Below are positions 33,301 to 45,600 of a stretch of DNA of 64,000 bases, piece after piece. The first letter of the stretch is position 1; the number at the start of each line of letters is the position of its first letter. Below the pieces are notes generated by a model that did no database searches, was not told the DNA's origin, and saw nothing but the letters and a program-made list of their open reading frames with translations. Position numbers and translations under genes: made by a program. Source of the DNA: Macrostomum hystrix (lineage: Eukaryota; Platyhelminthes; Macrostomidae); contig CATNEN010000034.1 of assembly GCA_950097015.1 (NCBI GenBank), forward strand, positions 4,310,001 through 4,374,000. Direction: 5' to 3'.

Positions 33301-35065
33301 TGAAGGGCGGGGAAGCTGAGCCTCTGGCGGTCCTGCACAGCGTCAGCGACTGTCGCAGGCTCAGCAGCAGGTTCAGCATCGGCTGCGGTGGCAGCAGCCA
33401 ACACTTCCTCTTCTTGGTTATGTACCAGCTCCGATTGAAGCTCTTCGGTGACTCGGGCCAGAGCTTCGGCATCGTCTGCAAGCTGCGCGTAGATGTGCTG
33501 AGGACACAGGTCGACCTGCAGGCTGATGAGGGTGGACAGCTCCGTCACGGTGGCCGTGTATGGTGAGGCTAGCCGCAGCAGGGCTTGGCAGCAGAGGTTC
33601 TCGCCGGCTCCCCGCCTAGTCGATGCGCCGCGCGAGTCGGACAAGTTCACGCTGCCCTGCAGAATACAGTAAAGCCTGTCTGGCACGGAGCCTTCGTTTA
33701 GCAACACGTAGCCCGCCTCGTAGTCGTACGTCTGCGGGAATGTTTTCAAGGGTTACGGCTGCTTAGCTGCTTAGCATAGGGTCAGGGCCAGAGCGATCTA
33801 ACGTGTTTGCCTCTCGCGCCAAGGTCCCTGAGTTCGATTCCGCGGCGAGGCCACATTCATTTGGGGCGCAGCCGAGGAGAGAAGGCTTGGGGGCTTTTCG
33901 TGAAATTTACGACCTTGATGGCCAACGTCCAAGGCACATTGAGATTGTATACTGCCTGACGATGATAAAGTCAAGGCAGATGTACACACCTGTGTGAGTG
34001 TGAGTGTGTGCCTGCGTACAGTATCTGTGTGCGTGTGTGCTCAGGAGTCAGCGAAATGGGCAGAATCGCCTCATCGCCAAATAATGTGCCTTGCCGACAG
34101 TCCCTCTGCAACGATAGTTTTAAGATAATGGCTGCCTAGCAACAAAATTGGTGCTGGGTTGCAAAGCAACGCTGGGTTCTTTGATCTCACAGAGTGTAGC
34201 TCCTGATTGGTTCACGGACTCGGGGTGGTGGCAAGTGACGGATCGTGTGTACGTGCTCAGGGATCGACTGTAGCCAAATGATACCCCGGTAGCAAAGCCT
34301 CTGCAAATTTTAATTCGACTCTTTGAAAACCTTCAGCGGCTCGTCCCAGCTTTCAGCCAGCGCGTGCATGTCCTTGACTGGCAGGGGCCGGAGGTACTTG
34401 ATGCCGCGCAGGCATTCCAGAAAGGCACCTCGCTGAATCTCGTTGGCAGCAGCTCTCAGGCTGACGAGATCCTTCAGGCCCAGCGAGAATAGCAGAGTGT
34501 CCTCCACTGCCTCCAGAGTGAACTGGCAGGGCTTGCCAATGCAGAGCGAGTCGAAGAACAGTTCAGCGCCGCTCTCCAGCAGCCTGAGCTGGTACTGCTG
34601 AAGGCAGGGCGATGGATGACCGCGCAGCTCGCGCAGCTGGCCCTTGTACACCAGGTGGCACTGTTTGATGACGTCACGCTCCCTGATAAGTTTCATGCCG
34701 GCCGCCAATCTGATTGGCGCAAAGGCATCGATGAAGGCGTGAATGAGCTCGTCCGTGTAGTACAGAGCCGGTCGACGCGACCAGGCGTCCAATAAGAACA
34801 GGCGCTCTTCGCAAGTCTTGTGATGCTTAGGCAGCTGGGCCAGGACATGATTAGGGTCTTGCACAACCTCGTGCGACAGGCTAACGCTGGCTACAACACT
34901 TTCAATGTCAGATATGTGAGACTTGTAGCCTGGGCAGCCGCATTCCTGCCTTTGATTGTACTGTTTATCTTGGGATTCATTGCTGGCGTTCGAGTTGACA
35001 TCCGGTTCTGCGGCCCGCGGACTCAGCAGTACAAAGACACCGTCAGAATCGTTGGACAAGCTCAT
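30360..35065 (-). CDS. protein with several tandem cyclic-nucleotide-binding-like domains
   Basis: Exons: 34331-35065, 32454-33731, 31891-32099, 31421-31681, 30360-30870. Four or five cNMP-type beta-barrel folds are visible, each with a pattern like YVLLNEGSVPDRLYCILQGSV, CLYAEGTDYAKKVYVLLEGEL, IIYFLQSGEAEV or SCLFIVYSGRVSI. The phosphate-binding cassette is poorly kept except in the last one (GELFGTESLL...FRSTSAYA), so most domains are probably structural. I see no channel, kinase or exchange-factor domain. The first three joins are clean in phase. The last is uncertain: exon 4 reaches a TAG at 31414-31416 with AATAAA just beyond, or splices from a weak GTTCTA donor to 30870, in phase, giving 997 codons. 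Upstream exons before 35065 are possible. No named orthologue recognised. Confidence 0.75.
31010..31275 (-). mobile_element. SINE family A, copy 3, in the cNMP gene
   Basis: Minus-strand copy with a well-preserved head TTAGCGGTCTAACGCG and GAATTCGATTCCGCGG (B box). It lies between the fourth cNMP exon and the last cNMP-domain exon, in the same orientation as the gene. Confidence 0.85.
31382..31387 (-). terminator. possible polyadenylation signal AATAAA
   Basis: AATAAA on the minus strand about 27 bases after the TAG at 31414-31416. If used, the cNMP transcript would end here, leaving the domain at 30360-30870 out of this isoform. Confidence 0.4.
31738..31872. repeat. 16-bp minisatellite in cNMP intron 3
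   Basis: About eight units of AAACCAAAGTTTCGGG. It occupies the intron between the exons ending at 31891 and beginning at 31681, starting about 18 bases from the donor. Confidence 0.93.
33786..34114 (+). mobile_element. SINE family A, copy 4, in cNMP intron 1 (antisense to gene)
   Basis: Near full length, with GAGTTCGATTCCGCGG (perfect GTTCGATTCC B box), the CAGATGTACACACCTGTGTG core and a CCCTCTGCAA end. GCTGCTTAGCA before and GCTGCCTAGCA after may be a target duplication with one mismatch, but the spacing makes this uncertain. Confidence 0.87.
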
Positions 35066-35276
35066 TGGCGGAGCTGCAGTTGCTTGCGATTTTCAAAACT
35101 TTGGCTAGAGAATTTGGCGAAAATGATAAATAAATAACATTTATATGCCCAGCAAAGCAGCTAGATTAGAAATTGTCTATGGCCTTTACTGCTAAGAAAT
35201 ATGTCTCGCTTCGAGCTGGTTTCAATTAGAAGAAAAGGAAAGTTGACACTTACGACACTTTACTGACGACTATGAG
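35066..35276. other. 5' flank of the cNMP gene
   Basis: Short unique sequence upstream of the first recognisable ATG of the minus-strand gene; promoter or leader expected but not identifiable. Confidence 0.45.
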
Positions 35277-35577
35277 TTCAGCCAGCCAGTCAGTCAGTCA
35301 GTCAGTCAGTCAGTCAGTCAGTCAGTCAGTCAGTCAGTCAGCCAGTCAGTCAGTCAGTCAGTCAGTCAGTCAGTCAGTCAGTCAGTCAGTCAGTCAGTCA
35401 GTCAGTCAGTCAGTCAGTCAGTCAGTCAGTCAGTCAGTCAGTCAGTCAGTCAGTCAGTCAGTCAGTCAGTCAGTCAGTCAGTCAGTCAGTCAGTCAGTCA
35501 GTCAGTCAGTCAGTCAGTCAGTCAGTCAGTCAGTCAGTCAGTCAGTCAGTCAGTCAGTCAGTCAGTCAGTCAGTCAG
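35277..35577. repeat. (GTCA)n microsatellite
   Basis: About 75 copies of the tetranucleotide, almost perfect (GCCA variants near the left end). It translates as poly Ser-Val-Gln in one frame, which is meaningless. Confidence 0.98.
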
Positions 35578-36243
35578 ACAGCTGATCGTAGCTTTGTCCC
35601 GTAGAGCTGAAACAGCTGGTAAAGCTGAAGCAGCAGCAGCAACGGCCGGTGTAAACTTAGATTTTGACTGACAGCTAGTCAGGCCCAGACAACAAGGGCT
35701 TCCCGATCCGTACTGTGCAGCTGCAAGTTATGGAAATGCACGCAATGTCAAGAACACGGCTAAGATTTCTCTGTTCCTCCAGTAACTTGCTGTCAATGCC
35801 AATTAAGGGCTAAAATTGGACTAAAGCTTTTAAACTGCGTCATTAAACCCGTTGTAAGAATGTAAGCTTGTAAGAATGACATATAAAAAGTTTTGTCTAC
35901 TTGAAGTAGCATGCGGGCGAATAGCAGTTTCTTAATTTGACAATTTAGTTTTCGGTAATCATGCAGTAAGTTTGCGATTGTGGCTTTCATTCAGCATTAC
36001 AACTGTATTAGCAAATACTCAAAATAATTTTTTCTTACCTGTCAGCCTGTCAGTCTGAGCTCAGTTTGTGTGTACTCAATCAAAATCTTGTGTCATACAG
36101 TTTAAGGGTTGCCGAATGCATTATGCAATAGCTGGCTTGGCATATTGTGAGTGTTCTGACAAAACAAACTATTATGCGACCAATGCTGCTCTAGAAGACA
36201 AATCTTCATTGTGCATGAAGCCTGCAGGGTCAGTCCTCATCCA

Positions 36244-36278
<35 letters not shown>

Positions 36279-37503
36279 CCTATCCAACCCAAACAAATTC
36301 GAGTTTACTTTGGATTGACAGGTGCCAATCAAATGCCTGTCAAAGCCCGCAGCTAAATGCGGGCAGCCCTACCACCCACCCCCATTATTTTCTATTTAGT
36401 CCGACCAGCCCAGAGTAAGTGTTCGAGGATTGTGCACACAGTAAAGTGGTAGCGAGGTCGGAATGTTGACTTTGTGGCTCTCGCACACACACACATGCAT
36501 ACACACTCTGTCTGGCATATATATACACACACAATCTAAGGCTTTGCCTTTGGGAAATCTTCATATCTTTCGGTTTCTTAAGCTACTGTTCGCCAGTTAA
36601 GAAGGAGTTGGTTGAAACAACACTAAGCAAAGTGGTGCATAGTCGACTGGTTTCTCTTGTCTAATAATTTACTGACAGCGGAAATCTGCTTTTTCATTTC
36701 GAGCACAGTGGAGATTATCTAAGCGGTCTGTTAGACTGTTTTAGACAAAATATCTATAGGGATAAAGTTGTCTGCTCTGGTTCCCATGAAATCCTCACCC
36801 AGGCCATTAAGGATAATCCAGGAGAGAGTTGATGAGCAACTCGACCATTAGAACTAATCCAGCTGTAAATAACCGCCATTTTTAGCCTTTTAAGTTATGC
36901 TGAAAAAAACATTGTCAGATAATAACAAAAATCAATCGGATTAACTGAAAATCACCAATCGTCAAAGATCGACAGGAGGCAAAAAGCGGAACCAAACTTG
37001 GCCCCCTGCTAAGCGTTCCCCGCCAAGGGCCAGATCCATTCAGCTGTATTATTAATCGATTATAGAAAACTAATAAAAGCAAAGTTGATTTGATCAATAG
37101 TTTATTAGCGTCAAAGTTGACTGAGGATCAGAGGAGACTGAATGAGGATTTAGAAGAGCTGCGCGTTGAACAGGGGGTACAGTGCGTCGACTAAACAAAC
37201 TGGTACAGTGTCAGTGCAGCTAGGTAGGGTGCACATTTATATATAAATAAACATTTTTATCTTCGGAAAAAGCTGTCTGTTAAATTCCTGTATTTACAGC
37301 ATTCTACAGGCAAACCTGCATAGTGACGAGGTAGACAAACAATTAGAGGGAGAAAATGAGCCATTCATGATTTCCTTGTTGAGGTATTTCGAACGATGAG
37401 AAGCGAAAGCAACTGTTGCCATGCCGTTGCTATGCCACCCGAAATGACTAGCCACCCGAATTTGAGAGGCAGGCAGGGATTAAAGAGCCCTCCCAGTCAG
37501 TAT
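35578..37503. other. intergenic spacer with a (CA)n tract
   Basis: Unique sequence between the cNMP and Wnt genes, whose 5' and 3' ends respectively face it. It includes (CA)n at about 36244-36274. A minus-strand AATAAA at 37101-37106 could end the Wnt transcript. No gene recognised. Confidence 0.5.
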
Positions 37504-39766
37504 TCAGGTAAAGATTCGGCGTATTCGACACCTGTGCAATTCGATTTGCTGTTCACAGCGCTGGCAAACCACCTTGATGGGATTGTAGCGCATCGCACAA
37601 TTGCACCAATCGGTCTTGTACTGATACTCGACCTGGTGATTCCGATTGCCGCAGCACAGGTGCGCGCATGACCTGTGATCCGTGCTAGCAACGCTGACAT
37701 TGCACTGACGCTCGTCCACGCCGAAATAGCCGGCCACCTCGTTGCGCTGACAGAAGTCCGGCGGTCGGTTGGTGTAAACCAGCAGCTTCTTGCGCACCCG
37801 CTTCGCCCGTCGCTGCCGATCGTCGTGGTAAAACAGTTGCGAAGCCTGACCGTCCGGCGACGAAGATGCCAAAGTGGAAGAAGAAGACGGCGCGAGTTGC
37901 TCAAGGCTAGCCGGCGGGAGGACGTGCTTTGACCTGACAAAGAGTTTCTGTAGATTGCTTTCAATGCGGCGAGAATGGCGGCGGAGGCCTTTGATACAGA
38001 TGCGCTTTGAGCAGGAGCCGGAGATGCCCAGACAGTTGCAGATGTTGATTCTGCTGCGCTTCACCACCTGTGTCATCCGGGGGTGGATGCCATCTTGTCA
38101 AGATTTATGATCACATTTTTGCAGTCATATCGAGCCCCACCCAGCGCCACTCACAATATGACCGGCCCGCCTATTGTGAAAGTTGACCATCTCGATGAAG
38201 TCCATGTCCGGTGCGAAGCCGCGGGAGTCGCGAAAGAACTGCCGGACTCGCTGACTGGCCAGGGCGATATTATCGTCGCAGGTTGGGACATTCAGGTGGC
38301 CGTATTTCTCGCTGATCTTCTCCGGGTTCAGCATCTTCAGCTGCTCTTTGCCCAGGGCGATGCTGCGGCGTGGGCGGGTCCGCTCCTCGCGACGATTCTG
38401 CTTCCGACGCTGTTGCTTACGACGCTGCTGCTGCCGACGCTGTTGCTGATCCAGTCGACTTCCGCGCTGCCTTGGTGTCTGATGACACGGACAGTCGAGA
38501 CCGGAGACGCCGCGACGGCAAGCCATCACCAGCTCCTCGATGGCCTTGCTGACCGATATTGCCCAGACAAATGCGGCCTGCGGATAGCCTGGGATTACAA
38601 CAGGTGGGCAGAATTTATTCAGTCTTTCTGAGCAGAAGTTTGAGTCGATTTTGAGTTAATGCTCACCCGAGTTGAGAAACGGTGCAGCGAATGTGCAATT
38701 CCAGCGCTCATTTCGAAACATTGACTGACAGATCTTGTAGCCGTTTACCAGGCCGATGTGCACGAACTTGTCAGCCAAGCTGGCCTCCCGGCAGTAGGTC
38801 GACTGCGGACTGCCCGGCAGCGCCAGATGCGCGCCGCCTGCGCACATCGCCTCCCGGCTGGTGGTGAGAAAGTGCAGAAATGTCTGCGCGTCCATTCGGT
38901 AATTGTCGCCAACCGCCTGGTCCCGTCTGCCCGAGCCTTTGTAGCCGAAGACGCTGCTGTAAGCGATTGGTGTTGAAGCTGTCCGCTTCTAGACATTCAC
39001 TCAACATCCGCCTTGGATTCGCCCTAGTCTTTGCTAACCAAAGTTTCACTCTGCTCTCGCCCTGCTCTCACCCTGCTCTCACCCTGCTCTCACCCTGCTC
39101 CCACCCTGCTCCCACCCTGCTCCCACCCTGCTCCCACCCTGCTGTCGCCCTGCTGTCGCCCTGCTGTCGCCCTGCTGTCGTCCTGCTGTCGCCCTGCTGT
39201 CGCCCTGCTGTCGCCCTGCTGTCGCCCTGCTGTCGCCCTGCTGTCGCCCTGCTGTCGCCCTGCTGTCGCCCTGCTGTCGCCCTGCTGTCGCCCTGCTGTC
39301 GCCCTGCTGTCGCCCTGCTGTCGCCCTGCTGTCGCCCTGCTGTCGCCCTGCTTTCGCCCTGCTCTCGCCCTGCTGTCGCCCTGCTGTCGCCCTGCTGTCG
39401 CCCTGCTGTCGCCCAGCTGTCGCCCTGCTTTCGCCCTGCTGTCGCCCTGCTGTCGCCCTGCTGTCGCCCTGCTGTCGCCCTGCTCTCACCCTGCTCTCGC
39501 CCTGCTTTCGCCCTGCTGTCGCCCTGCTCTCGACCTGCTCTCGCCATACATTTATGCCTGAGAGTCTAGCCATTCAATCAAGCTTACCCGTCAACATGAG
39601 GGCAGGCCGCCATGAAGGAGCATAGTGCAGCCAGAGCTACCACGAAGGCGCAGTTCACCCGGCGGAGGTGCCAGAAATTCGCGCCAGGCGTCGCCGACAC
39701 TGCTGCGGCAGCAGCCGCCGCCTCCGCCGCGTCTGCATCAGCCGCGTCGGCTTCTTGTGACTTCAT
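37504..39766 (-). CDS. wnt: Wnt family secreted signalling protein
   Basis: Secreted, lipid-modified ligand. Exons 39588-39766, 38667-38956, 38155-38588, 37504-38067; phases close, giving 488 codons plus stop. Hydrophobic segment NCAFVVALAALCSFMAACP near residue 45 acts as signal sequence after an unusual Ala/Asp-rich leader. Wnt core: CREASLADKFVHIGLVNGY, CQSMFRNERWNCTF, AAFVWAISVSKAIEEL, FIEMVNFHNRRAG, then CLGISGSC with the serine normally palmitoleoylated. The C-terminal Cys-rich lobe has LVYTNRPPDFC, LCCGNRN and VVCQRC. Odd points: an Arg/Gln-rich insert replaces the usual linker, and VPTCDDNI stands for the common WGGCSDN. These make it a divergent member; I cannot assign a Wnt subfamily. 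Confidence 0.94.
39052..39546. repeat. 11-bp minisatellite filling Wnt intron 1
   Basis: About 45 units of TGCTGTCGCCC with CTCTCACCC and CTCCCACCC variants grouped at the edges. It starts about 40 bases after the Wnt exon 1 donor and ends roughly 95 bases before exon 2 (minus-strand direction). Eleven is not a multiple of three, yet three frames stay open. Confidence 0.95.
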
Positions 39767-40237
39767 CGCAGCGATTTTAACCAGGCTTTGAAAGAACCGA
39801 CGACTCCGGCCTGTGGGATGCCCTGGAATCCGCTGACCCTCCTTCCGACTAAACCCTTGACGCGTAATTTAAGAACCGGCCAAATTGAACAGCGAGCAAT
39901 GCCCGGCGTCTGGAAAGGGAGGGAAGGCCTTGGCCTGGGAACCGACCAATCAGCGCGCGCCTAGACAGCCTAATTGGGCCGTGCTCTGCCAAGTGTGCCT
40001 TCCTTGGCGTGACTGCCATCGCTAATTCAATAATGGATATTTCTATAATTGCCCCTGCCTATGATATCGAACGCATTTTCCTATTCAATATTTCACTCTT
40101 CTACAGTAAAAACCGGAATTATAATTTAGTACCTGAAATGAGACCTGTTGGATTCTAGTGAATTCTTGTCACGCAAATGTCAGATAACTAAAACATCTCT
40201 CATTCGGGATTTCATTCGGGAGATTATGTAACTGGGG
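39767..40237. other. 5' flank of the Wnt gene
   Basis: Upstream region of the minus-strand Wnt gene, containing its promoter by position. No recognisable core promoter motif. Confidence 0.45.
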
Positions 40238-41215
40238 AGATTATGGAATTAGAAAGATAATGGAATTAGAAAGATAATGGAATTAGAAAGATTATGGAAT
40301 TAGAAAGATTATGGAATTAGAAAGATTATGGAATTGGGAAGATTATGGAATTGGGAAGATTATGGAATTGGGAAGATAATGGAATTAGAAAGATAATGGA
40401 ACTAGAAAGATTATGGAATTGGGGAGATAATGGAATTAGAAAGATAATGGAACTAGAAAGATTATGGAATTAGAAAGATTATGGAATTAGAAAGATTATG
40501 GAATTAGAAAGATAATGGAATTAGAAAGATTATGGAATTAGAAAGATTATGGAATTGGGGAGATAATGGAATTGGAAAGATTATGGAATTGGGGAGATTA
40601 TGGAATTAGAAAGATAATGGAATTAGAAAGATTATGGAATTGGGGAGATAATGGAATTAGAAAGATAATGGAATTAGAAAGATTATGGAATTGGGGAGAT
40701 AATGGAATTAGAAAGATTATGGAATTGGGAAGATTATGGAATTGGGAAGATAATGGAATTAGAAAGATTATGGAATTGGGAAGATTATGGAATTGGGGAG
40801 ATAATGGAATTAGAAAGATAATGGAATTAGAAAGATAATGGAATTAGAAAGATAATGGAATTAGAAAGATAATGGAATTAGAAAGATAATGGAATTAGAA
40901 AGATAATGGAATTAGAAAGATTATGGAATTGGGGAGATTATGGAATTGTGGAGATAATGGAATTAGAAAGATAATGGAACTAGAAAGATTATGGAATTGG
41001 GGAGATAATGGAATTAGAAAGATAATGGAACTAGAAAGATTATGGAATTAGAAAGATAATGGAATTAGAAAGATTATGGAATTAGAAAGATTATGGAATT
41101 GGGAAGATAATGGAATTGGAAAGATTATGGAATTGGGGAGATTATGGAATTAGAAAGATAATGGAATTAGAAAGATTATGGAATTGGGGAGATAATGGAA
41201 TTAGGAATTGGGAAG
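40238..41215. repeat. 17-bp satellite
   Basis: About 57 units of GATAATGGAATTAGAAA with GATTATGGAATTGGGGA variants. The same unit family fills convertase intron 2 at 52855-53085. Confidence 0.95.
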
Positions 41216-42689
41216 ATTATTCAATAGACAAGATTTGTGAGTTGGGAAAATTATGGAATTGAAAAGATTGTGGCGCACCGTATTATATATTGTTATATTA
41301 TATTTTGTGGGACGATTTTAGAGTTTGTCCAATTGCCAAGGTGCTGTAGGCCGAGATGGCCAATGGCTGCTCCAGTGCTTGCAATAATTGAAACGCTAGT
41401 CTGTGCCACATGGCATGTCAACAGTGCGTTTAAGTACGCACTGTTCACAATGAAGCATTGTTTCTGCATTGACTCTCTAGGCCATTGTAGTGGTCAGTTC
41501 CTGCCAACTAACGCAGAACTGCCTAGCTATCAATCAAAAACAGCACAGACTTGAGTTGTAGCTCGTAACGTCAATCAAATGTCGTTAGAGGCCTACCTTG
41601 ATAATCTGATATGATTGCCCACTTTTATTTGCCCCTAGGGGGGGGGCAGCTGGGGGTCGGACTAGACTAATTGGCCCCAAAAACTACCAATGGCCAAGCA
41701 GAAAAAAAAATGCAAAAGCAGCAGACCCATTGTGATCCGTTTCTCTCGGTGCTTTCAAAATAGCCAACTCCTTCACAGCAAAAAAATAAGCATTCTGTTC
41801 TGGTCAACGAGGCCTGTTTGCCAATGGACATTGGAGCACTTTAGACAGAGGGAGAACCTTGCTCTCTTCCCGCAGATTTTGCACCAGATTGGAAGCTGCC
41901 GCCGCTGCTGCTGCTGCTGCATCGTGGCTCCTTAACCACTCTCTAGCAAGAGACTGGAATGTTTTACGGTCCGGAAAACACGGCCCCAATGGCCCCTCTC
42001 TCTCCCTATCTTAGATAACCAGCTGTCAATCAGCATCAGCAGCTGTCAAAGCTGAAGGACGGGTGGGTAATACGGTACAAAATCCCATCTCTTCCTAGAG
42101 ATGAAAGCCTTAAGGGGTATTGGCACAGACAGCGAGTGTTTGTGCCAACGGATTTAACGGAGAGAGCTTTCAACGCATCCCCAGTTCATGCTAGTTGATG
42201 GATTGCGTTGAATCACAGGGCGCACGCACACACACACTGATGAATCCTATCACACACATGAATAGGCCAGAGTGTTAGTGCCCAGAGCTTGGTAGATAAG
42301 GCCTGAAAGCTCATCAACAACCTCTTGACTCACGACTCACAGATTAAGCACGCTCAGTTGGCTATCTATCTTATCTGATGGATGAAATTGAAAATTCTCA
42401 GCCAGTGCTTCTCCATCTCATCAATCAAGACCTGGTTTCACACTTGCGCAACTACTCATCTCCACCGCCTTCAGGCGAAGGCCTGCGTTGAGCTGAGCGG
42501 AACCAAGGCATTTCCCTGCTCGAGGCCAATGTGTGATTAGTATATTATTCTCTACACATTCTAAGGAAAAATGAGGCTCATAGACAGATTAGGAAAGAGT
42601 TTGGGACTTTTGGACTCTCTAATAATGAGATTTGGGATTTTCAGATAGTTTTAGGAATTATTTTGGGACGTTTTTGGGAGTTTTTGGTA
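41216..42689. other. intergenic spacer
   Basis: Unique sequence with short GCT/GCC-rich and CA-rich tracts. From 42590 it grades into the 31-bp satellite through decayed units (TTTGGGACTTTTGG and similar). No gene recognised. Confidence 0.5.
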
Positions 42690-45600
42690 CTTTCGGTCAG
42701 TTTAGGGGAGAGTTTAGTGGCTTTCGGTCAGTTTAGGGAAGAGTTTAGTGACTTTCGGACAGTTTAGGGAAGAGTTTAGTGACTTTCGGACAGTTTAGGG
42801 AAGAGTTTAGTGACTTTCGGTCAGTTTAGGGAAGAGTTTAGTGACTTTCGGTCAGTTTAGGGAAGAGTTTAGTGACTTTCGGACAGTTTAGGGAAGAGTT
42901 TAGTGACTTTCGGTCAGTTTAGGGAAGAGTTTAGTGACTTTCGGACAGTTTAGGGAAGAGTTTAGTGACTTTCGGACAGTTTAGGGAAGAGTTTAGTGGC
43001 TTTCGGTCAGTTTAGGGAAGAGTTTAGTGACTTTCGGTCAGTTTAGGGAAGAGTTTAGTGGCTTTCGGACAGTTTAGGGAAGAGTTTAGTGACTTTCGGT
43101 CAGTTTAGGGAAGAGTTTAGTGACTTTCGGTCAGTTTAGGGAAGAGTTTAGTGACTTTCGGATAGTTTAGGGAAGAGTTTAGTGACTTTCGGTCAGTTTA
43201 GGGAAGAGTTTAGTGACTTTTGGTCAGTTTAGGGAAGAGTTTAGTGACTTTCGGACAGTTTAGGGAAGAGTTTAGTGGCTTTCGGTCAGTTTAGGGAAGA
43301 GTTTAGTGACTTTCGGTCAGTTTAGGGAAGAGTTTAGTGACTTTCGGTCAGTTTAGGGAAGAGTTTAGTGACTTTCGGTCAGTTTAGGGAAGAGTTTAGT
43401 GGCTTTCGGTCAGTTTAGGGAAGAGTTTAGTGACTTTCGGACAGTTTAGGGAAGAGTTTAGTGGCTTTCGATCAGTTTAGGGAAGAGTTTAGTGACTTTC
43501 GGACAGTTTAAGGAAGAGTTTAGTGGCTTTCGGTCAGTTTAGGGAAGAGTTTAGTGACTTTCGGACAGTTTAGGGAAGAGTTTAGTGACTTTCGGACAGT
43601 TTAGGGAAGAGTTTAGTGACTTTCGGTCAGTTTAGGGAAGAGTTTAGTGGCTTTCGGTCAGTTTAGGGAAGAGTTTAGTGACTTTCGGTCAGTTTAGGGA
43701 AGAGTTTAGTGACTTTCGGACAGTTTAGGGAAGAGTTTAGTGGCTTTCGGTCAGTTTAGGGAAGAGTTTAGTGACTTTCGGACAGTTTAGGGAAGAGTTT
43801 AGTGGCTTTCGGTCAGTTTAGGGAAGAGTTTAGTGACTTTCGGTCAGTTTAGGGAAGAGTTTAGTGGCTTTCGGTCAGTTTAGGGAAGAGTTTAGTGACT
43901 TTCGGTCAGTTTAGGGAAGAGTTTAGTGACTTTCGGTCAGTTTAGGGAAGAGTTTAGTGACTTTCGGATAGTTTAGGGAAGAGTTTAGTGGCTTTCGGTC
44001 AGTTTAGGGAAGAGTTTAGTGGCTTTCGGTCAGTTTAGGGAAGAGTTTAGTGACTTTCGGACAGTTTAGGGAAGAGTTTAGTGGCTTTCGGTCAGTTTAG
44101 GGAAGAGTTTAGTGACTTTCGGTCAGTTTAGGGAAGAGTTTAGTGACTTTCGGTCAGTTTAGGGAAGAGTTTAGTGACTTTCGGTCAGTTTAGGGAAGAG
44201 TTTAGTGGCTTTCGGTCAGTTTAGGGAAGAGTTTAGTGACTTTCGGACAGTTTAGGGAAGAGTTTAGTGGCTTTCGATCAGTTTAGGGAAGAGTTTAGTG
44301 ACTTTCGGACAGTTTAAGGAAGAGTTTAGTGGCTTTCGGTCAGTTTAGGGAAGAGTTTAGTGACTTTCGGACAGTTTAGGGAAGAGTTTAGTGACTTTCG
44401 GACAGTTTAGGGAAGAGTTTAGTGACTTTCGGTCAGTTTAGGGAAGAGTTTAGTGACTTTCGGTCAGTTTAGGGAAGAGTTTAGTGACTTTCGGTCAGTT
44501 TAGGGAAGAGTTTAGTGGCTTTCGGTAAGTTTAGGGAAGAGTTTAGTGACTTTCGGTAAGTTTAGGGAAGAGTTTAGTGACTTTCGGTCAGTTTAGGGAA
44601 GAGTTTAGTGACTTTCGGACAGTTTAGGGAAGAGTTTAGTGGCTTTCGGACAGTTTAGGGAAGAGTTTAGTGACTTTCGGTCAGTTTAGGGAAGAGTTTA
44701 GTGACTTTCGGTCAGTTTAGGGAAGAGTTTAGTGACTTTCGGTCAGTTTAGGGAAGAGTTTAGTGACTTTCGGTCAGTTTAGGGAAGAGTTTAGTGGCTT
44801 TCGGTCAGTTTAGGGAAGAGTTTAGTGGCTTTCGGTCAGTTTAGGGAAGAGTTTAGTGGCTTTCGGACAGTTTAGGGAAGAGTTTAGTGACTTTCGGATA
44901 GTTTAGGGAAGAGTTTAGTGGCTTTCGGTCAGTTTAGGGAAGAGTTTAGTGGCTTTCGGACAGTTTAGGGAAGAGTTTAGTGACTTTCGGATAGTTTAGG
45001 GAAGAGTTTAGTGGCTTTCGGTCAGTTTAGGGAAGAGTTTAGTGACTTTCGGTCAGTTTAGGGAAGAGTTTAGTGGCCTTCGGTCAGTTTAGGGAAGAGT
45101 TTAGTGGCTTTCGGTCAGTTTAGGGAAGAGTTTAGTGGCTTTCGGTCAGTTTAGGGAAGAGTTTAGTGACTTTCGGTCAGTTTAGGGAAGAGTTTAGTGG
45201 CCTTCGGTCAGTTTAGGGAAGAGTTTAGTGGCCTTCGGTCAGTTTAGGGAAGAGTTTAGTGGCTTTCGGACAGTTTAGGGAAGAGTTTAGTGGCTTTCGG
45301 TCAGTTTAGGGAAGAGTTTAGTGACTTTCGGTCAGTTTAGGGAAGAGTTTAGTGACTTTCGGTCAGTTTAGGGAAGAGTTTAGTGGCTTTCGGTCAGTTT
45401 AGGGAAGAGTTTAGTGACTTTCGGTCAGTTTAGGGAAGAGTTTAGTGACTTTCGGACAGTTTAGGGAAGAGTTTAGTGACTTTCGGACAGTTTAGGGAAG
45501 AGTTTAGTGACTTTCGGTCAGTTTAGGGAAGAGTTTAGTGACTTTCGGACAGTTTAGGGAAGAGTTTAGTGGCTTTCGGTCAGTTTAAGGAAGAGTTTAG

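Noticed and set aside
35272-35604. 110-codon Ser-Val-Gln frame
   Set aside because: A plain (GTCA)n microsatellite.
37396-39049. Plus-strand and other-frame open frames over the Wnt locus
   Set aside because: Shadows of the minus-strand Wnt exons, which carry the conserved motifs.
39031-39573. Frames of about 160-229 codons on both strands
   Set aside because: Translations of the 11-bp array in Wnt intron 1.
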